Source: Bradyrhizobium sp. (GTDB taxonomy: Bacteria > Pseudomonadota > Alphaproteobacteria > Rhizobiales > Xanthobacteraceae). Taken from it: DNA of 64,000 nucleotides. Position numbers and translations under genes: made by a program. Below are positions 24,113 through 32,468 of this stretch, one piece after another; the stretch's first letter is position 1; every line of letters starts with the position of its first letter. The DNA lies in contig NZ_JACRMG010000015.1 in NCBI RefSeq assembly GCF_016219575.1, forward strand, positions 1 through 64,000, written 5' to 3'. The notes below the pieces were generated by a model. The model was not told the origin of the DNA. It did not search any database and was given only the letters and a program-made list of their open reading frames with translations.

Positions 24113-24643
24113 TTAGGCTCCGCTGCTCGTGCGGTCGGCGCGGCGCCGGCCGACACCTGCCTTGGCGTCTACCTTGGCGTTGGCTTCCGTGATCTCGGGC
24201 TCGATTGTGTCGAGACTCGTATAGATTTTGCCGAGCGTGGCCTTCAGCTCGGCGATTTCCTTCGATGAGAAATCGCGCACGGCGACTTCCTCGAAATGTA
24301 TCGCGATCGGAATCAGCTCTTCGACCAGCGTCTTTCCCTTTGCCGTGAGATTGATCGCAACCGTGCGCGCGTTGTCCTTCAGCCGCGTGCGCGAAACCAG
24401 GCCCTTGCGCTTCATCGTGCCGATCAGGCGCGACAGCGTCGACACCTCGATCGATGTCATCGCGGCGAGATCGCCCAGCCGCTGGTCAGGCGTCTCCCAG
24501 AGCGCCGCCATGACGCGGTACATCGGTAGCGTGACGTCGTAGCCGGCGATCCGCCGGGAGAACAATTCTCCCATCCGGACGCCAACCCGGTTGAGCAGAT
24601 AGGGGAAGGCATAGGTCAGTCTGTACAAGGGCTTGCCGTCCAT
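24113..24643 (-). CDS. graR: MarR-family regulator of the gamma-resorcylate genes
   Basis: The 176-residue protein from ATG 24643 (MDGKPLYRLTYAFPYLLNRV) has a winged helix with recognition region MTSIEVSTLSRLIGTMKRKG and wing RLKDNARTVAINLT. MarR dimers bind palindromes and let go when an aromatic ligand binds. It is divergent from the catabolic operon, as graR is in Rhizobium sp. MTP-10005. A start at 24724 is open, but it has no ribosome site and would translate one operator copy (24704-24715), so 24643 is preferred. The symbol is given by context. Confidence 0.8.
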   Translation of the reverse strand: MDGKPLYRLTYAFPYLLNRVGVRMGELFSRRIAGYDVTLPMYRVMAALWETPDQRLGDLAAMTSIEVSTLSRLIGTMKRKGLVSRTRLKDNARTVAINLTAKGKTLVEELIPIAIHFEEVAVRDFSSKEIAELKATLGKIYTSLDTIEPEITEANAKVDAKAGVGRRRADRTSSGA

Positions 24644-24703
24644 CTCGATGCAACAATTGCGCGGCGACACTAGCCGGATTCGGGCGCCGCCTCCAAACGA
24701 AAT

Positions 24704-24753
24704 TTGCATTTGCAATTTTTCCATTGACAGACATTTGCAAATGCAATTATTCT
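24704..24753 (+). promoter_or_regulatory. gra promoter with twin MarR-type operators
   Basis: A sigma-70-like promoter, TTGACA at 24724-24729 and TATTCT at 24748-24753 with an 18-base spacer, points to the flavin reductase gene at 24791. TTGCAAATGCAA (24735-24746) sits exactly in the spacer, and its exact reverse complement TTGCATTTGCAA lies at 24704-24715, just upstream of the -35. ATTTGCAAAT (24733-24742) is itself a palindrome. A repressor here would block polymerase. The arrangement is seen directly; the binding protein is inferred to be the adjacent MarR. Confidence 0.7.
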
Positions 24754-24790
24754 AGCTGCAATTAATAATCACTTTGGGTAGGAGGAAGTC

Positions 24791-25327
24791 ATGGCGATGA
24801 CGTCCGAGGAGCTGAAGGCTTCCTTCAAGCTCGCGATGCGGCGTTTTCCCGCCGCAGTCACGGTCATAACGTCGGCGGATCAGGGCCGCCGCCACGGCAT
24901 GACGGCAACTGCCGTCACCTCGCTCTCGCTCGACCCGCCGTCGCTGATCGCCTGCATCAACCGCACGACGCTGCTCCACGACATCATGCTGCACGGCCGG
25001 CATTTCTGCGTAAACGTGCTGCGCCGCGACCAGGCCGAACTCTCCTCCGCGTTCTCGGGCGCGGTGGCGCCGGAAGCGCGCTTCGCGCAGGGCAAATGGC
25101 TGACTTCGACTGACGGCGTGAACTATCTCGCCGACGCGCAGATCAACGTGTTCTGCCGCAAGGTTGCCGCCGTTCCCTACGGCACGCACACGATTTTCAT
25201 CGGCGAGGCGCATTCCGTGAACATGTGCGATCCGATCGAGCCGCTGATCTATCAGGACGCGACCTACTGCTTCGCAGGCGCAGCAGCGGGACAGACGTCC
25301 TGCAAGGCCGGCGCCGTCAATCACTGA
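24791..25327 (+). CDS. graD: Flavin reductase, small component of resorcinol hydroxylase
   Basis: The 178-residue protein is an HpaC-type flavin reductase: MTATAVTSLSLDPPSLIACI, TLLHDIMLHGRHFCVNVLRRDQ and the GTHTIFIGE motif. It would reduce FMN/FAD with NAD(P)H and hand it to the oxygenase encoded next. GGAGGA lies 4-9 bases upstream of the ATG. It is the first gene of the operon under the twin-operator promoter. The gene name follows its neighbours in the known gra cluster. Confidence 0.85.
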   Translation: MAMTSEELKASFKLAMRRFPAAVTVITSADQGRRHGMTATAVTSLSLDPPSLIACINRTTLLHDIMLHGRHFCVNVLRRDQAELSSAFSGAVAPEARFAQGKWLTSTDGVNYLADAQINVFCRKVAAVPYGTHTIFIGEAHSVNMCDPIEPLIYQDATYCFAGAAAGQTSCKAGAVNH

Positions 25328-25346
25328 ATTTCTAGAGGAGATGGAA

Positions 25347-26579
25347 ATGGCCACGAGTGCACAGCGCAAGCGACACGCCATCGAAGCACCGTCGCGCCCC
25401 GACGTCGCAGAATTGAAGTCGCGGCTTGCAAGCCTGCGCCCCCAGATAGAGGCGCGCGCGCTGGCGACGGAACGAGCGTGCCGCGTCCCGGCGGAGAATA
25501 TCGCAGCGCTCCGCGCCATCGGCTATTTCGACATCGTCAAACCGGCGCGCTTCGGCGGCTACGAGCATGATTTCGACGTGCTGGTGGACCTCAACATCGA
25601 GCTGGCCAAATCCTGCGCCTCGACCGCATGGGTCGCCGGTCTGCTCGCGGCGCATCAATGGCTGATCGCGGGTTTCCCGGAAGCGGCGCAGCGCGACGTC
25701 TGGGACGACAATCCGGATGCGGTCGCCTGCGGCTCCTATGCGCCGGCGGCGAAAGCGGTGAGCGCGGACGGCGGCTGGCGCCTGACCGGTCGCTGGGCGT
25801 TCGCCTCTGGGTGCGACAATGCGCAATGGTCCCTGTGCGCGGCGCTGTTGCCGTCGGAGGCGGACGAGACCAAGCTCGTGCCTGCGTTCCTGCTGGTGAA
25901 GGCCACGGACTACAGCATCGACGACACCTGGAACGTGGTCGGGCTCGCCGGCACCGGCAGCAAGACGCTCGTGCTCGACGACGTCTTCGTGCCCGCGCAT
26001 CGCATCCTGGGTTTTGCCGAGACCACCAGTGGGCAGACGCCCGGCGCAAGCATCTATGCCGGCAATCCCGCGTTTTCTATCCCGATGCTGTGCAACATCC
26101 CGTCTTGTCTTGCCTCGATCGCGGTCGGCGCTGCCGCCGGTGCGCTGGACGATTATCTCGCGCGCACCAGCAAGCGAGTGACCCGCGGCGCGGTTGCAGG
26201 CAGCAACAACAGGATGGCGGAGTTTCCGACCATCCAGCTGCGCGTGGCGGAGGCTGCCGCTTCCGTCGACGCGGCGCGCCACACCTTGCTGCGCGATCTG
26301 GCCGACCGTGCCGGCACAGTGCGCGCCGGAATAGAGGTTTCCGTCGAGGACAGGATCACCAGCCGCCGCGGCCAGGCCTTCTCGGTTGGCCTTGCCATTC
26401 GCGCGGTCGAGGCGCTCAACGCGTCGACCGGCGGGCTGGGCCTCGACCTCGCCAATCCAGTGCAGCGCGCCTGGCGCGATGCCAATGCGGTCGGCCGCCA
26501 CATCAGCATGAACTGGGACGCGGTCGGGACCATGTACGGGCAGATGGTGCTCGGGCTAACGCCGCAAGGCCAATACTGA
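25347..26579 (+). CDS. graA: Resorcinol hydroxylase oxygenase component (group D flavin monooxygenase)
   Basis: The 410-residue protein has the acyl-CoA-dehydrogenase fold used by two-component flavin monooxygenases such as HsaA and DszC. It has an N-terminal helical domain, a middle beta domain with WRLTGRWAFASGCDNAQW and VVGLAGTGSKTLVLDDVFVP, and a C-terminal helical bundle ending RDANAVGRHISMNWDAVG. It would use FMNH2/FADH2 from GraD and O2 to hydroxylate resorcinol to hydroxyquinol. The start at 25347 is set by GAGGAG six bases upstream; ATG 25341 is too close. The assignment relies on both sequence type and cluster. Confidence 0.85.
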   Translation: MATSAQRKRHAIEAPSRPDVAELKSRLASLRPQIEARALATERACRVPAENIAALRAIGYFDIVKPARFGGYEHDFDVLVDLNIELAKSCASTAWVAGLLAAHQWLIAGFPEAAQRDVWDDNPDAVACGSYAPAAKAVSADGGWRLTGRWAFASGCDNAQWSLCAALLPSEADETKLVPAFLLVKATDYSIDDTWNVVGLAGTGSKTLVLDDVFVPAHRILGFAETTSGQTPGASIYAGNPAFSIPMLCNIPSCLASIAVGAAAGALDDYLARTSKRVTRGAVAGSNNRMAEFPTIQLRVAEAAASVDAARHTLLRDLADRAGTVRAGIEVSVEDRITSRRGQAFSVGLAIRAVEALNASTGGLGLDLANPVQRAWRDANAVGRHISMNWDAVGTMYGQMVLGLTPQGQY

Positions 26580-26601
26580 AAGAGAACCGCGGGAGGAAAT
26601 C

Positions 26602-27621
26602 ATGCAGGGAAAGATCGCGCTCGAAGAGCATTTCGCCATCCCGGACACGCTGATGGATTCGGCAGGCTTCGTGCCGGACAGTTACTGGCCGGAATTGAAG
26701 GGCCGGCTGCTCGACATTCAGGAGCGCCGCCTTGCCGAGATGGACCGGCACGGCATCGAGATGATGATCCTGTCGCTCAATGCGCCGGCGGTGCAAGCCA
26801 TCCCCGATACCGGCAAGGCCGACGAGATCGCGCGCCGCGCCAATGATTATCTCGCCGAGCAGGTGGCGAAGCGCCCGTCGCGCTTCCAGGCCTTTGCCGC
26901 GCTGCCGATGCAGGACCCGGAGCTTGCGATCCGCGAACTCGAGCGCTGCGTTACCATGCTCGGATTCCGCGGCGCGCTGGTGAATGGATTTTCGCAGACC
27001 GGGGCGCACAAGTCGCTGCTCTACTACGACCTGCCGCAATATCGGCCGTTCTGGGCACGGCTCGAACAGCTCGACGTTCCCTTCTATCTGCATCCGCGCA
27101 ATCCGCTGCCGGAAGACTGCCGCATCTATGACGGCCACCCCTGGCTGATGGGGCCGACCTGGGCGTTCGGGCAGGAGACGGCGGTGCACGCGCTGCGCCT
27201 GATCGGCTCCGGGCTGTTCGATGCACATCCGAAACTTAAGATCGTGCTCGGCCATATGGGCGAGGGGCTGCCCTACAGCATGTGGCGGATCGACCATCGC
27301 AATGGCTGGGTGAAGGCGCCGCCGAAGCACAAGGCGCAGCGCAAGATCCGCGATTACTTCAACGAGAATTTCTACCTGACCACTTCGGGCAATTTCCGCA
27401 CGCAGACGCTGATCGACGCTATCCTCGAGATCGGCGCCGACCGCATCCTGTTCTCGGTCGACTGGCCGTTCGAGAACGTCGATCACGCTTCCGACTGGTT
27501 CAACAGCGCAAGCCTCAGCGAGAATGACCGGCTCAAGATCGGCCGGAGCAATGCGGCCAGCCTGTTCAAGCTCGACATGCCGGCGAGGGCGGCCGGCCAG
27601 CTAAGTCAAGCCGCGGAATGA
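26602..27621 (+). CDS. graF: Gamma-resorcylate (2,6-dihydroxybenzoate) decarboxylase
   Basis: The 339-residue amidohydrolase-fold protein begins MQGKIALEEHFAIPDTLMDS, closely matching Rhizobium GRDC as I recall it. The metal ligands Glu8 and His10 are visible, with the His of FYLHPRNPL, the His of LGHMGEG and the Asp of FSVDWPFEN completing the site. It removes CO2 from 2,6-dihydroxybenzoate to give resorcinol, and the reverse carboxylation is known for the family. GGGAGGAAATC precedes the ATG. It feeds the hydroxylase encoded upstream. Confidence 0.92.
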   Translation: MQGKIALEEHFAIPDTLMDSAGFVPDSYWPELKGRLLDIQERRLAEMDRHGIEMMILSLNAPAVQAIPDTGKADEIARRANDYLAEQVAKRPSRFQAFAALPMQDPELAIRELERCVTMLGFRGALVNGFSQTGAHKSLLYYDLPQYRPFWARLEQLDVPFYLHPRNPLPEDCRIYDGHPWLMGPTWAFGQETAVHALRLIGSGLFDAHPKLKIVLGHMGEGLPYSMWRIDHRNGWVKAPPKHKAQRKIRDYFNENFYLTTSGNFRTQTLIDAILEIGADRILFSVDWPFENVDHASDWFNSASLSENDRLKIGRSNAASLFKLDMPARAAGQLSQAAE

Positions 27622-27640
27622 GTGTTCCAAGGGGAGCGCA

Positions 27641-28057
27641 ATGACGATCGAAGCGAACAAGCTCGCGATGGGCCGATTCACGGAGTTCATCAACACCGCC
27701 AGCGAGGCGCTGGCGGTGAAGCTTATTTCGCCGAATGCAGTATTTCATGTACCCGGCTGCGACACGCCGATGCTGGGTCCATCAGGCTACCTCGCGATTA
27801 TCCAGATGATGCGGGCGGGCTTCCCGGACATCCGATGGACGCTGGAAGAGATGGTTTCCGAGGCTGACAAGGTCGCTGCACGCTTCACTATGCGAGGCAC
27901 GCATCAAGGCGTCTTTCTTGGTGTTCCACCAACCGGCAAGCAGATCGAGGTGAAGGCGATGAATATTTATCGATTATCCGGCGGTCAATTCGTCGAGGAG
28001 CATGGTCAGCCCGATCTGTTCGGGTTGTTGCAGCAAATCGGCGCCGTGCCGACCTAG
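27641..28057 (+). CDS. SnoaL-like / NTF2-fold polyketide-cyclase-type protein
   Basis: The 138-residue protein has the SnoaL/ester-cyclase pattern: AKLISPNAVFHVPG-type N-terminal part, GPSGYLAIIQMMRAGFPDIRW, FTMRGTHQGVFLGVPPTGK and IYRLSGGQFVEEHGQPD. It forms an alpha+beta barrel with a ligand pocket. It sits between the decarboxylase and the transporter, so an accessory step or ligand-binding role in the pathway is likely, but no reaction is assigned. GC appears somewhat lower than in its neighbours, hinting at a later insertion into the operon. Confidence 0.75.
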   Translation: MTIEANKLAMGRFTEFINTASEALAVKLISPNAVFHVPGCDTPMLGPSGYLAIIQMMRAGFPDIRWTLEEMVSEADKVAARFTMRGTHQGVFLGVPPTGKQIEVKAMNIYRLSGGQFVEEHGQPDLFGLLQQIGAVPT

Positions 28058-28135
28058 GCTCCGCAGCAGTATCTCCATCAAAGCCGCGGAATAAGCGGTC
28101 TAACCTAACAACCAAATCTCGAGGGGAGGGACGTG

Positions 28136-29515
28136 ATGTCCGATCGCGCAATCGATGTGCATGAGGAGCTGGCCGAAGCAAAGGTCAGTGGATTCCACGT
28201 GTGGCTTGGCCTGATCATGGGCCTGTTGACGCTGTTCGACGGCTACGACACTTTCAACCCGGCCTACGTCATCCACTACGTCGTCGGTCCGTGGGGGCTG
28301 AAGGGCGGCCAGGCTGGCCTCCTGATTTCGAGCGGGCTGGTCGGTTTCCTGATCGGCGCTGCCGTGCACGGCATCATTGCCGACCGGTTCGGCCGGCGCG
28401 GCACGCTGCTCGGCGGTCTCTGGATCACCAGCATCTTCACGCTGCTGACGGCGCTATTGGCGGACTCCTTCGTCTCCTTCTGCATCCTGCGTCTGCTGAC
28501 AGGCCTTGGACTCGGCGTGCTGCTGCCGCTCGCCACCACCTACATCAACGAGCTGGCGCCGCGCCGCGTCGCCAACACCTTTGCGCTGTGGGGCGTCGCG
28601 CTCGGCTGGGCGCTCGGCGGCACCGCGGCCGGCCTCGTCGGCGTGTTCTTGACGCCCGTATTCGGCTGGAAGGTGTTGTACTGGATCGGATCGCTGTCGT
28701 TCCTGCTGCTGCCGTTCCTGCACGCGCAACTGCCGGAATCGCCGAAATTCCTGATGCTCAGGGGACGCTCCGACGAGGTCAAGGCGCTGCTCTGCAAACT
28801 GCGTCCCGACCGCGCGGTAATCTATGCATCGGCGGATTTCTCGGTGATGCAGCCGCAGGTGAAGGCAAATCCCATCGCCCTGCTGTTGAAGGCGAACTAC
28901 CGTCGCACGACGCTGGCGATCTGGTCGTCGGCTTTCCTCAGCCTGTTCTGCATCTTCGGACTCACCGGCTGGATCCCGACCGTCATGATGCAGCGTGGCG
29001 AGACGTTTTCCGCAAGCTTCGGCTTCGGCGCGATGATGCAGGTCATGTCGTTCCTCGGCGGGCTGGCGCTTGGTCACCTGATCGACCGGTTCGGCCGCAG
29101 CAGGGGCCTGATTGCGTCGTGGTGGGCGGTCGGCGGGTCGTCGGTGCTGATGCTCGCCGCCTTCAACACCCATCTCGTCAATGTGACGGCGGTGGCGCTG
29201 GCCGGCTTCTGCATCATCGGTGCGCAGTTCGTGCTGAACAACTTCACCGCGGCATCCTACGAAACCAGCGCCCGGGCCACCGCCGTCGGCATGGAGCTCT
29301 CGATCGCGCGGGTCGGCGCGATCCTGGGACCGCTGGTCGCGGGCACGCTGCATCAGATCTACCAGAGCCCGACGCCGATGTTCGTTTCCATCGGCTTCTC
29401 GGCGATCGCCGCCGGCGCGGTCATTCTGTTCGCCAAGGCGCCGCCGGTCGAGAGCGCGGTTGCGGCGCCTGCTTCGGTGGCGGTGCCGCCCGGCGCGGCG
29501 GTCGCAGCTGACTGA
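28136..29515 (+). CDS. graK: MFS aromatic-acid/H+ symporter (gamma-resorcylate uptake)
   Basis: The 459-residue transporter has 12 hydrophobic segments and AAHS-family signatures: WLGLIMGLLTLFDGYDTF in TM1 with the DGYD motif, IADRFGRRGTLLGG in the loop after TM2, RLLTGLGLGVLLPLATTYINE in TM4 and LPESPKFL after TM6. PcaK/BenK-like members import hydroxybenzoates with protons. GAGGGGAGGG at 28121-28130 serves the ATG at 28136. Its place in the operon suggests uptake of 2,6-dihydroxybenzoate. Confidence 0.87.
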   Translation: MSDRAIDVHEELAEAKVSGFHVWLGLIMGLLTLFDGYDTFNPAYVIHYVVGPWGLKGGQAGLLISSGLVGFLIGAAVHGIIADRFGRRGTLLGGLWITSIFTLLTALLADSFVSFCILRLLTGLGLGVLLPLATTYINELAPRRVANTFALWGVALGWALGGTAAGLVGVFLTPVFGWKVLYWIGSLSFLLLPFLHAQLPESPKFLMLRGRSDEVKALLCKLRPDRAVIYASADFSVMQPQVKANPIALLLKANYRRTTLAIWSSAFLSLFCIFGLTGWIPTVMMQRGETFSASFGFGAMMQVMSFLGGLALGHLIDRFGRSRGLIASWWAVGGSSVLMLAAFNTHLVNVTAVALAGFCIIGAQFVLNNFTAASYETSARATAVGMELSIARVGAILGPLVAGTLHQIYQSPTPMFVSIGFSAIAAGAVILFAKAPPVESAVAAPASVAVPPGAAVAAD

Positions 29516-29605
29516 CGAATCCACGTGAACGCCATCGCGGCGCTGGCAGGCATGCGCTAGGCTCCTGGCGCCAGTCAACCGGCGCGGCGAAGCGGAGGAA
29601 CGACG

Positions 29606-30670
29606 TTGCAGGACTTCACCTATTCTGCGAACGCGATGCGCGTGGTGTTCGGAGTCGGCACCGTTTGCAAAGTTCCCGACGAGCTGTCGCGGCTCGGCAT
29701 CTCCCGCGCGCTGGTGCTGGCGACGCCGCGACAGCAGGCGGAGCTTGGTGACATTGCGGCGCTGACCGGAACGCGCATGGCCGGGGTATTTGGCGGCGCG
29801 GTCGTGCACACGCCGCTGGCGGTGACGGAGCGCGCCATGCAGGCGGTCCGCGAACTGAAGCCGGATGGCATCGTCGCGATCGGTGCGGGCGCCGCTACCG
29901 GCCTCAGCAAGGCGATCGCGCTGCGCACCGATCTGCCGCAGCTGATCCTGCCGACCAGCTACGCCGGCTCGGAGATGACGCCGGTGCTCGGCGAGACAAG
30001 CGACGGCGTCAAGACCACGCAATCCTCGCCAAGAATCCTGCCGGAGGCCGTGATCTACGACGTCAATCTCACGCTCTCGATGCCGCCGCGGTTTTCCGTG
30101 CTGTCCGGGTTTAATGCGATGGCGCATGCGATCGAGGCGCTCTATGCGCGGGACAGCAATCCCGTGATCTCGCTGCTCGCGCAGGAGGCGATCGCAAGAC
30201 TCGCGGCGGCGTTGCCCGAGGTGAGCGCGCGCCCGAAGGATGTCGGCGCACGCAGCGATGCGCTCTACGGTGCATGGCTGTCCGGCATTTGTCTCGGCTC
30301 GGTCGGCATGGCGCTGCACCACAAGCTTTGCCATACGGTCGGCGCGCTGTTCGATCTGCCTCATGCCGAGACGCATGCGGTGCTGCTGCCGCATACCATC
30401 GCCTACAACACACCGGCCGCGTCCGATGCGTTGGGCCGCGCCGCAAGCGCACTCCGGGCGAGCGACGCGGCGTCCGGAGTGTTCGAACTGGAGAGACGGC
30501 TCGGCATGCCGCTGTCGCTGGCCGAGATCGGCATGCCCGAGGGCGGAATCGGCCGCGCCGCCGAACTTGCGGTGAAAAACCCCTACTGGAATCCGCGGAC
30601 CATCGAGCAGGAAGAGATCCGCAATCTGTTGCGGCGTGCCTGGTCGGGCGAGCGGCCGCTATCAAACTGA
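29606..30670 (+). CDS. graC: Maleylacetate reductase
   Basis: The 354-residue iron-type alcohol dehydrogenase family protein starts from TTG at 29606 with GGAGGA eight bases before. It has the NAD-binding GAGAATGLSKAIAL, the PTSYAGSEMTPVLG motif shared by maleylacetate reductases, and the helical domain with His residues near LHHKLCHTVG and PHAETHAVLLPH. It reduces maleylacetate to 3-oxoadipate with NADH, which then enters the beta-ketoadipate route. The next gene makes its substrate. Confidence 0.9.
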   Translation: MQDFTYSANAMRVVFGVGTVCKVPDELSRLGISRALVLATPRQQAELGDIAALTGTRMAGVFGGAVVHTPLAVTERAMQAVRELKPDGIVAIGAGAATGLSKAIALRTDLPQLILPTSYAGSEMTPVLGETSDGVKTTQSSPRILPEAVIYDVNLTLSMPPRFSVLSGFNAMAHAIEALYARDSNPVISLLAQEAIARLAAALPEVSARPKDVGARSDALYGAWLSGICLGSVGMALHHKLCHTVGALFDLPHAETHAVLLPHTIAYNTPAASDALGRAASALRASDAASGVFELERRLGMPLSLAEIGMPEGGIGRAAELAVKNPYWNPRTIEQEEIRNLLRRAWSGERPLSN

Positions 30671-30687
30671 TCTCGGGGCAGAAGACG

Positions 30688-31590
30688 ATGCGAAACTTCA
30701 ACGAATTCACGATCACTAATGCGGTGATGGAGCGGCTCAAGGACGCCAGGGATGCGCGCATGCATCAGATCAGCGCCGCGCTGGTGCGGCACCTGCATGC
30801 CTTCGTCCGCGAGGTCGAGCCGACCTTTGCGGAATGGGAGGCGGGAATCGATTTCCTGACCCGCACCGGGCACTTCTGCAACGACAAGCGGCAGGAGTTC
30901 ATCCTGCTTTCCGACACGCTCGGCGTTTCCATGCTGGTTGACGCCATCAACCACCGCAGCGCGGAGGCTGCGACCGAGACCACCGTGCTCGGGCCGTTCT
31001 TCGTGCAGCATGCGCCTGAATGTGCCCTGGGTGCGGACATTTCCGGCGGCATGCCCGGCGAGCCCTTGTTGATCACCGGCTCGGTCCGCGGCAGCGACGG
31101 TCAGCCGCTGGCGGGTGCGGTCGTCGATATCTGGCATTCCGATTCGGACGGCTATTACGACGTCCAGCAGCTCGACGAGATCGGCGATCTCGCCATGCGC
31201 GGGCGCTTCCGCACCGACGAGAACGGAGGTGTCCGGTGCTGGTCGATCAGGCCCGCGGCCTATCCCATTCCGCATGACGGCCCGGTCGGGCGGATGCTGG
31301 AAGCCCAGGGCCGCCATCCCTGGCGTCCGGCGCACGTCCATTTCATGATCGCGGCGCCTGGCCACGAGAAGCTCGTCACCCACATCTTTGCTTCGGGCGA
31401 TCGCTATCTGGATTCCGATGTGGTGTTTGGCGTAAAGGACAGCCTGATCGGCGCATTCGCTGAAAAGCCGGCGGGCCAAGCGGCCGACGGCCGCGTCATC
31501 CGCCGGCCATACTGCCATTTGCATCACGATTTCCGGCTGAGGCCCGATCCGGCCTCGGCGGCGAACCCTGCCGAGTTTGCATCGGCTTGA
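30688..31590 (+). CDS. graB: Hydroxyquinol 1,2-dioxygenase (intradiol)
   Basis: The 300-residue protein has an N-terminal dimerisation helix domain (residues 1-100) and an intradiol dioxygenase core: PLAGAVVDIWHSDSDGYYDVQ, RPAAYPIPHDGPVG and HPWRPAHVHFMI. These hold the two Tyr and two His ligands of Fe(III). It cleaves hydroxyquinol to maleylacetate. The ATG at 30688 follows the reductase stop by 17 bases; a much longer frame overlapping the upstream gene is not coding. It ends the pathway operon. Confidence 0.92.
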   Translation: MRNFNEFTITNAVMERLKDARDARMHQISAALVRHLHAFVREVEPTFAEWEAGIDFLTRTGHFCNDKRQEFILLSDTLGVSMLVDAINHRSAEAATETTVLGPFFVQHAPECALGADISGGMPGEPLLITGSVRGSDGQPLAGAVVDIWHSDSDGYYDVQQLDEIGDLAMRGRFRTDENGGVRCWSIRPAAYPIPHDGPVGRMLEAQGRHPWRPAHVHFMIAAPGHEKLVTHIFASGDRYLDSDVVFGVKDSLIGAFAEKPAGQAADGRVIRRPYCHLHHDFRLRPDPASAANPAEFASA

Positions 31591-31619
31591 AAAAAGACTG
31601 CCCGCCGGGGGGCGGGCAG
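31591..31619 (-). terminator. Intrinsic terminator between hydroxyquinol dioxygenase gene and fixK
   Basis: CTGCCCGCC (31598-31606) pairs perfectly with GGCGGGCAG (31611-31619) around a GGGG loop. Read on the minus strand the stem is followed by TCTTTTTT, so it terminates the fixK transcript. The same hairpin may also slow readthrough from the plus-strand operon. Confidence 0.82.
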
Positions 31620-31652
31620 GTTCAGGCTCGGGAGGTTAGGTCCAGGAGAAGT

Positions 31653-32342
31653 CTACGCCTCGAGGTCGGCCAGCCGCTCGCGGTTGCGCAGTACGATCTG
31701 GCGGGCGCCGGAGAGGCCGAGCACGCCCTGCTGCTGCAGTTCGGACAGCGCGCGCGAGACGGTCTCCAGCGTCAGCCCGAGATAGTCGCCGATGTCGCGG
31801 CGGCACATCGGCAGCGCGATCATGCCGGTCCTGGCGATGCGGCGGTCCATTTCGAGCAGGAAGGTGGCGACGCGCTCCATGGCGGTCTTGCGGCCCAGCA
31901 GCAGCATGTGATTTTCGGCGTGCTGCAGCTCGCCTGAAGTGATCGACCAGAGGTCGCGGGCGACGCGGACGTCGTTCTGGGCGGAATGTTCGAGGCTCTT
32001 GCGTTTCACCAGGCGCAGCGTGGTGTCGAGGATGGCTTCGGCGGCGAGGCGATGGGTCGCACCGGATTCCAGGCCGAACACGTCGCCGGGCAGATGGAAG
32101 GCGCCGATCTGGCGGCGACCGTCGGAGAGAAGCTTGTAGGTGCGCACCGCACCGCGGATCACCTGGTAGACATATTCCGCCGGCTCATCCTCGCCGTAGA
32201 TCTCTTCTTCCTTGCGGTAGGTGAACTCGGTGGCGACGAGGCCCGCATGCCCGGTCAGGACACCGAATGCGTCGGGGGTCGTGCAGGGAAGGGCAACAAC
32301 CTTGCGGCCGATGGTGCTGGTGGTGATCGACTGGGTGAGCAT
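31653..32342 (-). CDS. fixK: CRP/FNR-family regulator FixK (FixK2-like)
   Basis: The 229-residue protein has a cyclic-nucleotide-type beta-barrel (residues about 40-120), a dimer helix and a DNA-binding helix-turn-helix with recognition sequence LTLETVSRAL. E193, S196 and R197 form the ExxSR of FNR/FixK proteins that read TTGA-N6-TCAA. There is no N-terminal Cys cluster, so it does not sense O2 through an FeS cluster. Cys180, just before RRDIGDYLG, matches the position of redox-sensitive Cys183 of B. japonicum FixK2. GAGGAG precedes the ATG at 32342; an upstream in-frame start (32372) is less likely. FixJ should activate it. Confidence 0.9.
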   Translation of the reverse strand: MLTQSITTSTIGRKVVALPCTTPDAFGVLTGHAGLVATEFTYRKEEEIYGEDEPAEYVYQVIRGAVRTYKLLSDGRRQIGAFHLPGDVFGLESGATHRLAAEAILDTTLRLVKRKSLEHSAQNDVRVARDLWSITSGELQHAENHMLLLGRKTAMERVATFLLEMDRRIARTGMIALPMCRRDIGDYLGLTLETVSRALSELQQQGVLGLSGARQIVLRNRERLADLEA

Positions 32343-32430
32343 TTGGGCATCTCCTCGTTCCGGGATGACCAAACCGTAGAGAGGAACCGGGACGCGTGAA
32401 ATTTGGTCCGATGCCTTAGGGGCAGCCCCT

Positions 32431-32442
32431 TACGTAGTTTAC
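32431..32442 (-). promoter_or_regulatory. Candidate FixJ-binding site upstream of fixK
   Basis: On the minus strand the sequence reads GTAAACTACGTA, followed by AGGGGC, about 90 bases before the fixK start. It resembles FixJ-type fixK-promoter elements with TACGTA cores. Flanking GGGGCTGCCCC forms a small palindrome. The assignment is by resemblance and position only. Confidence 0.5.
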
Positions 32443-32468
32443 CGGAGGCAGCCGCTGCGAATGGAAAT

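Noticed and set aside
28454..30394. 646-codon minus-strand open frame opposite the MFS transporter and maleylacetate reductase genes
   Set aside because: It is rich in Arg, His and Gln, has no domain, and mirrors GC-rich codons of two well-supported genes.
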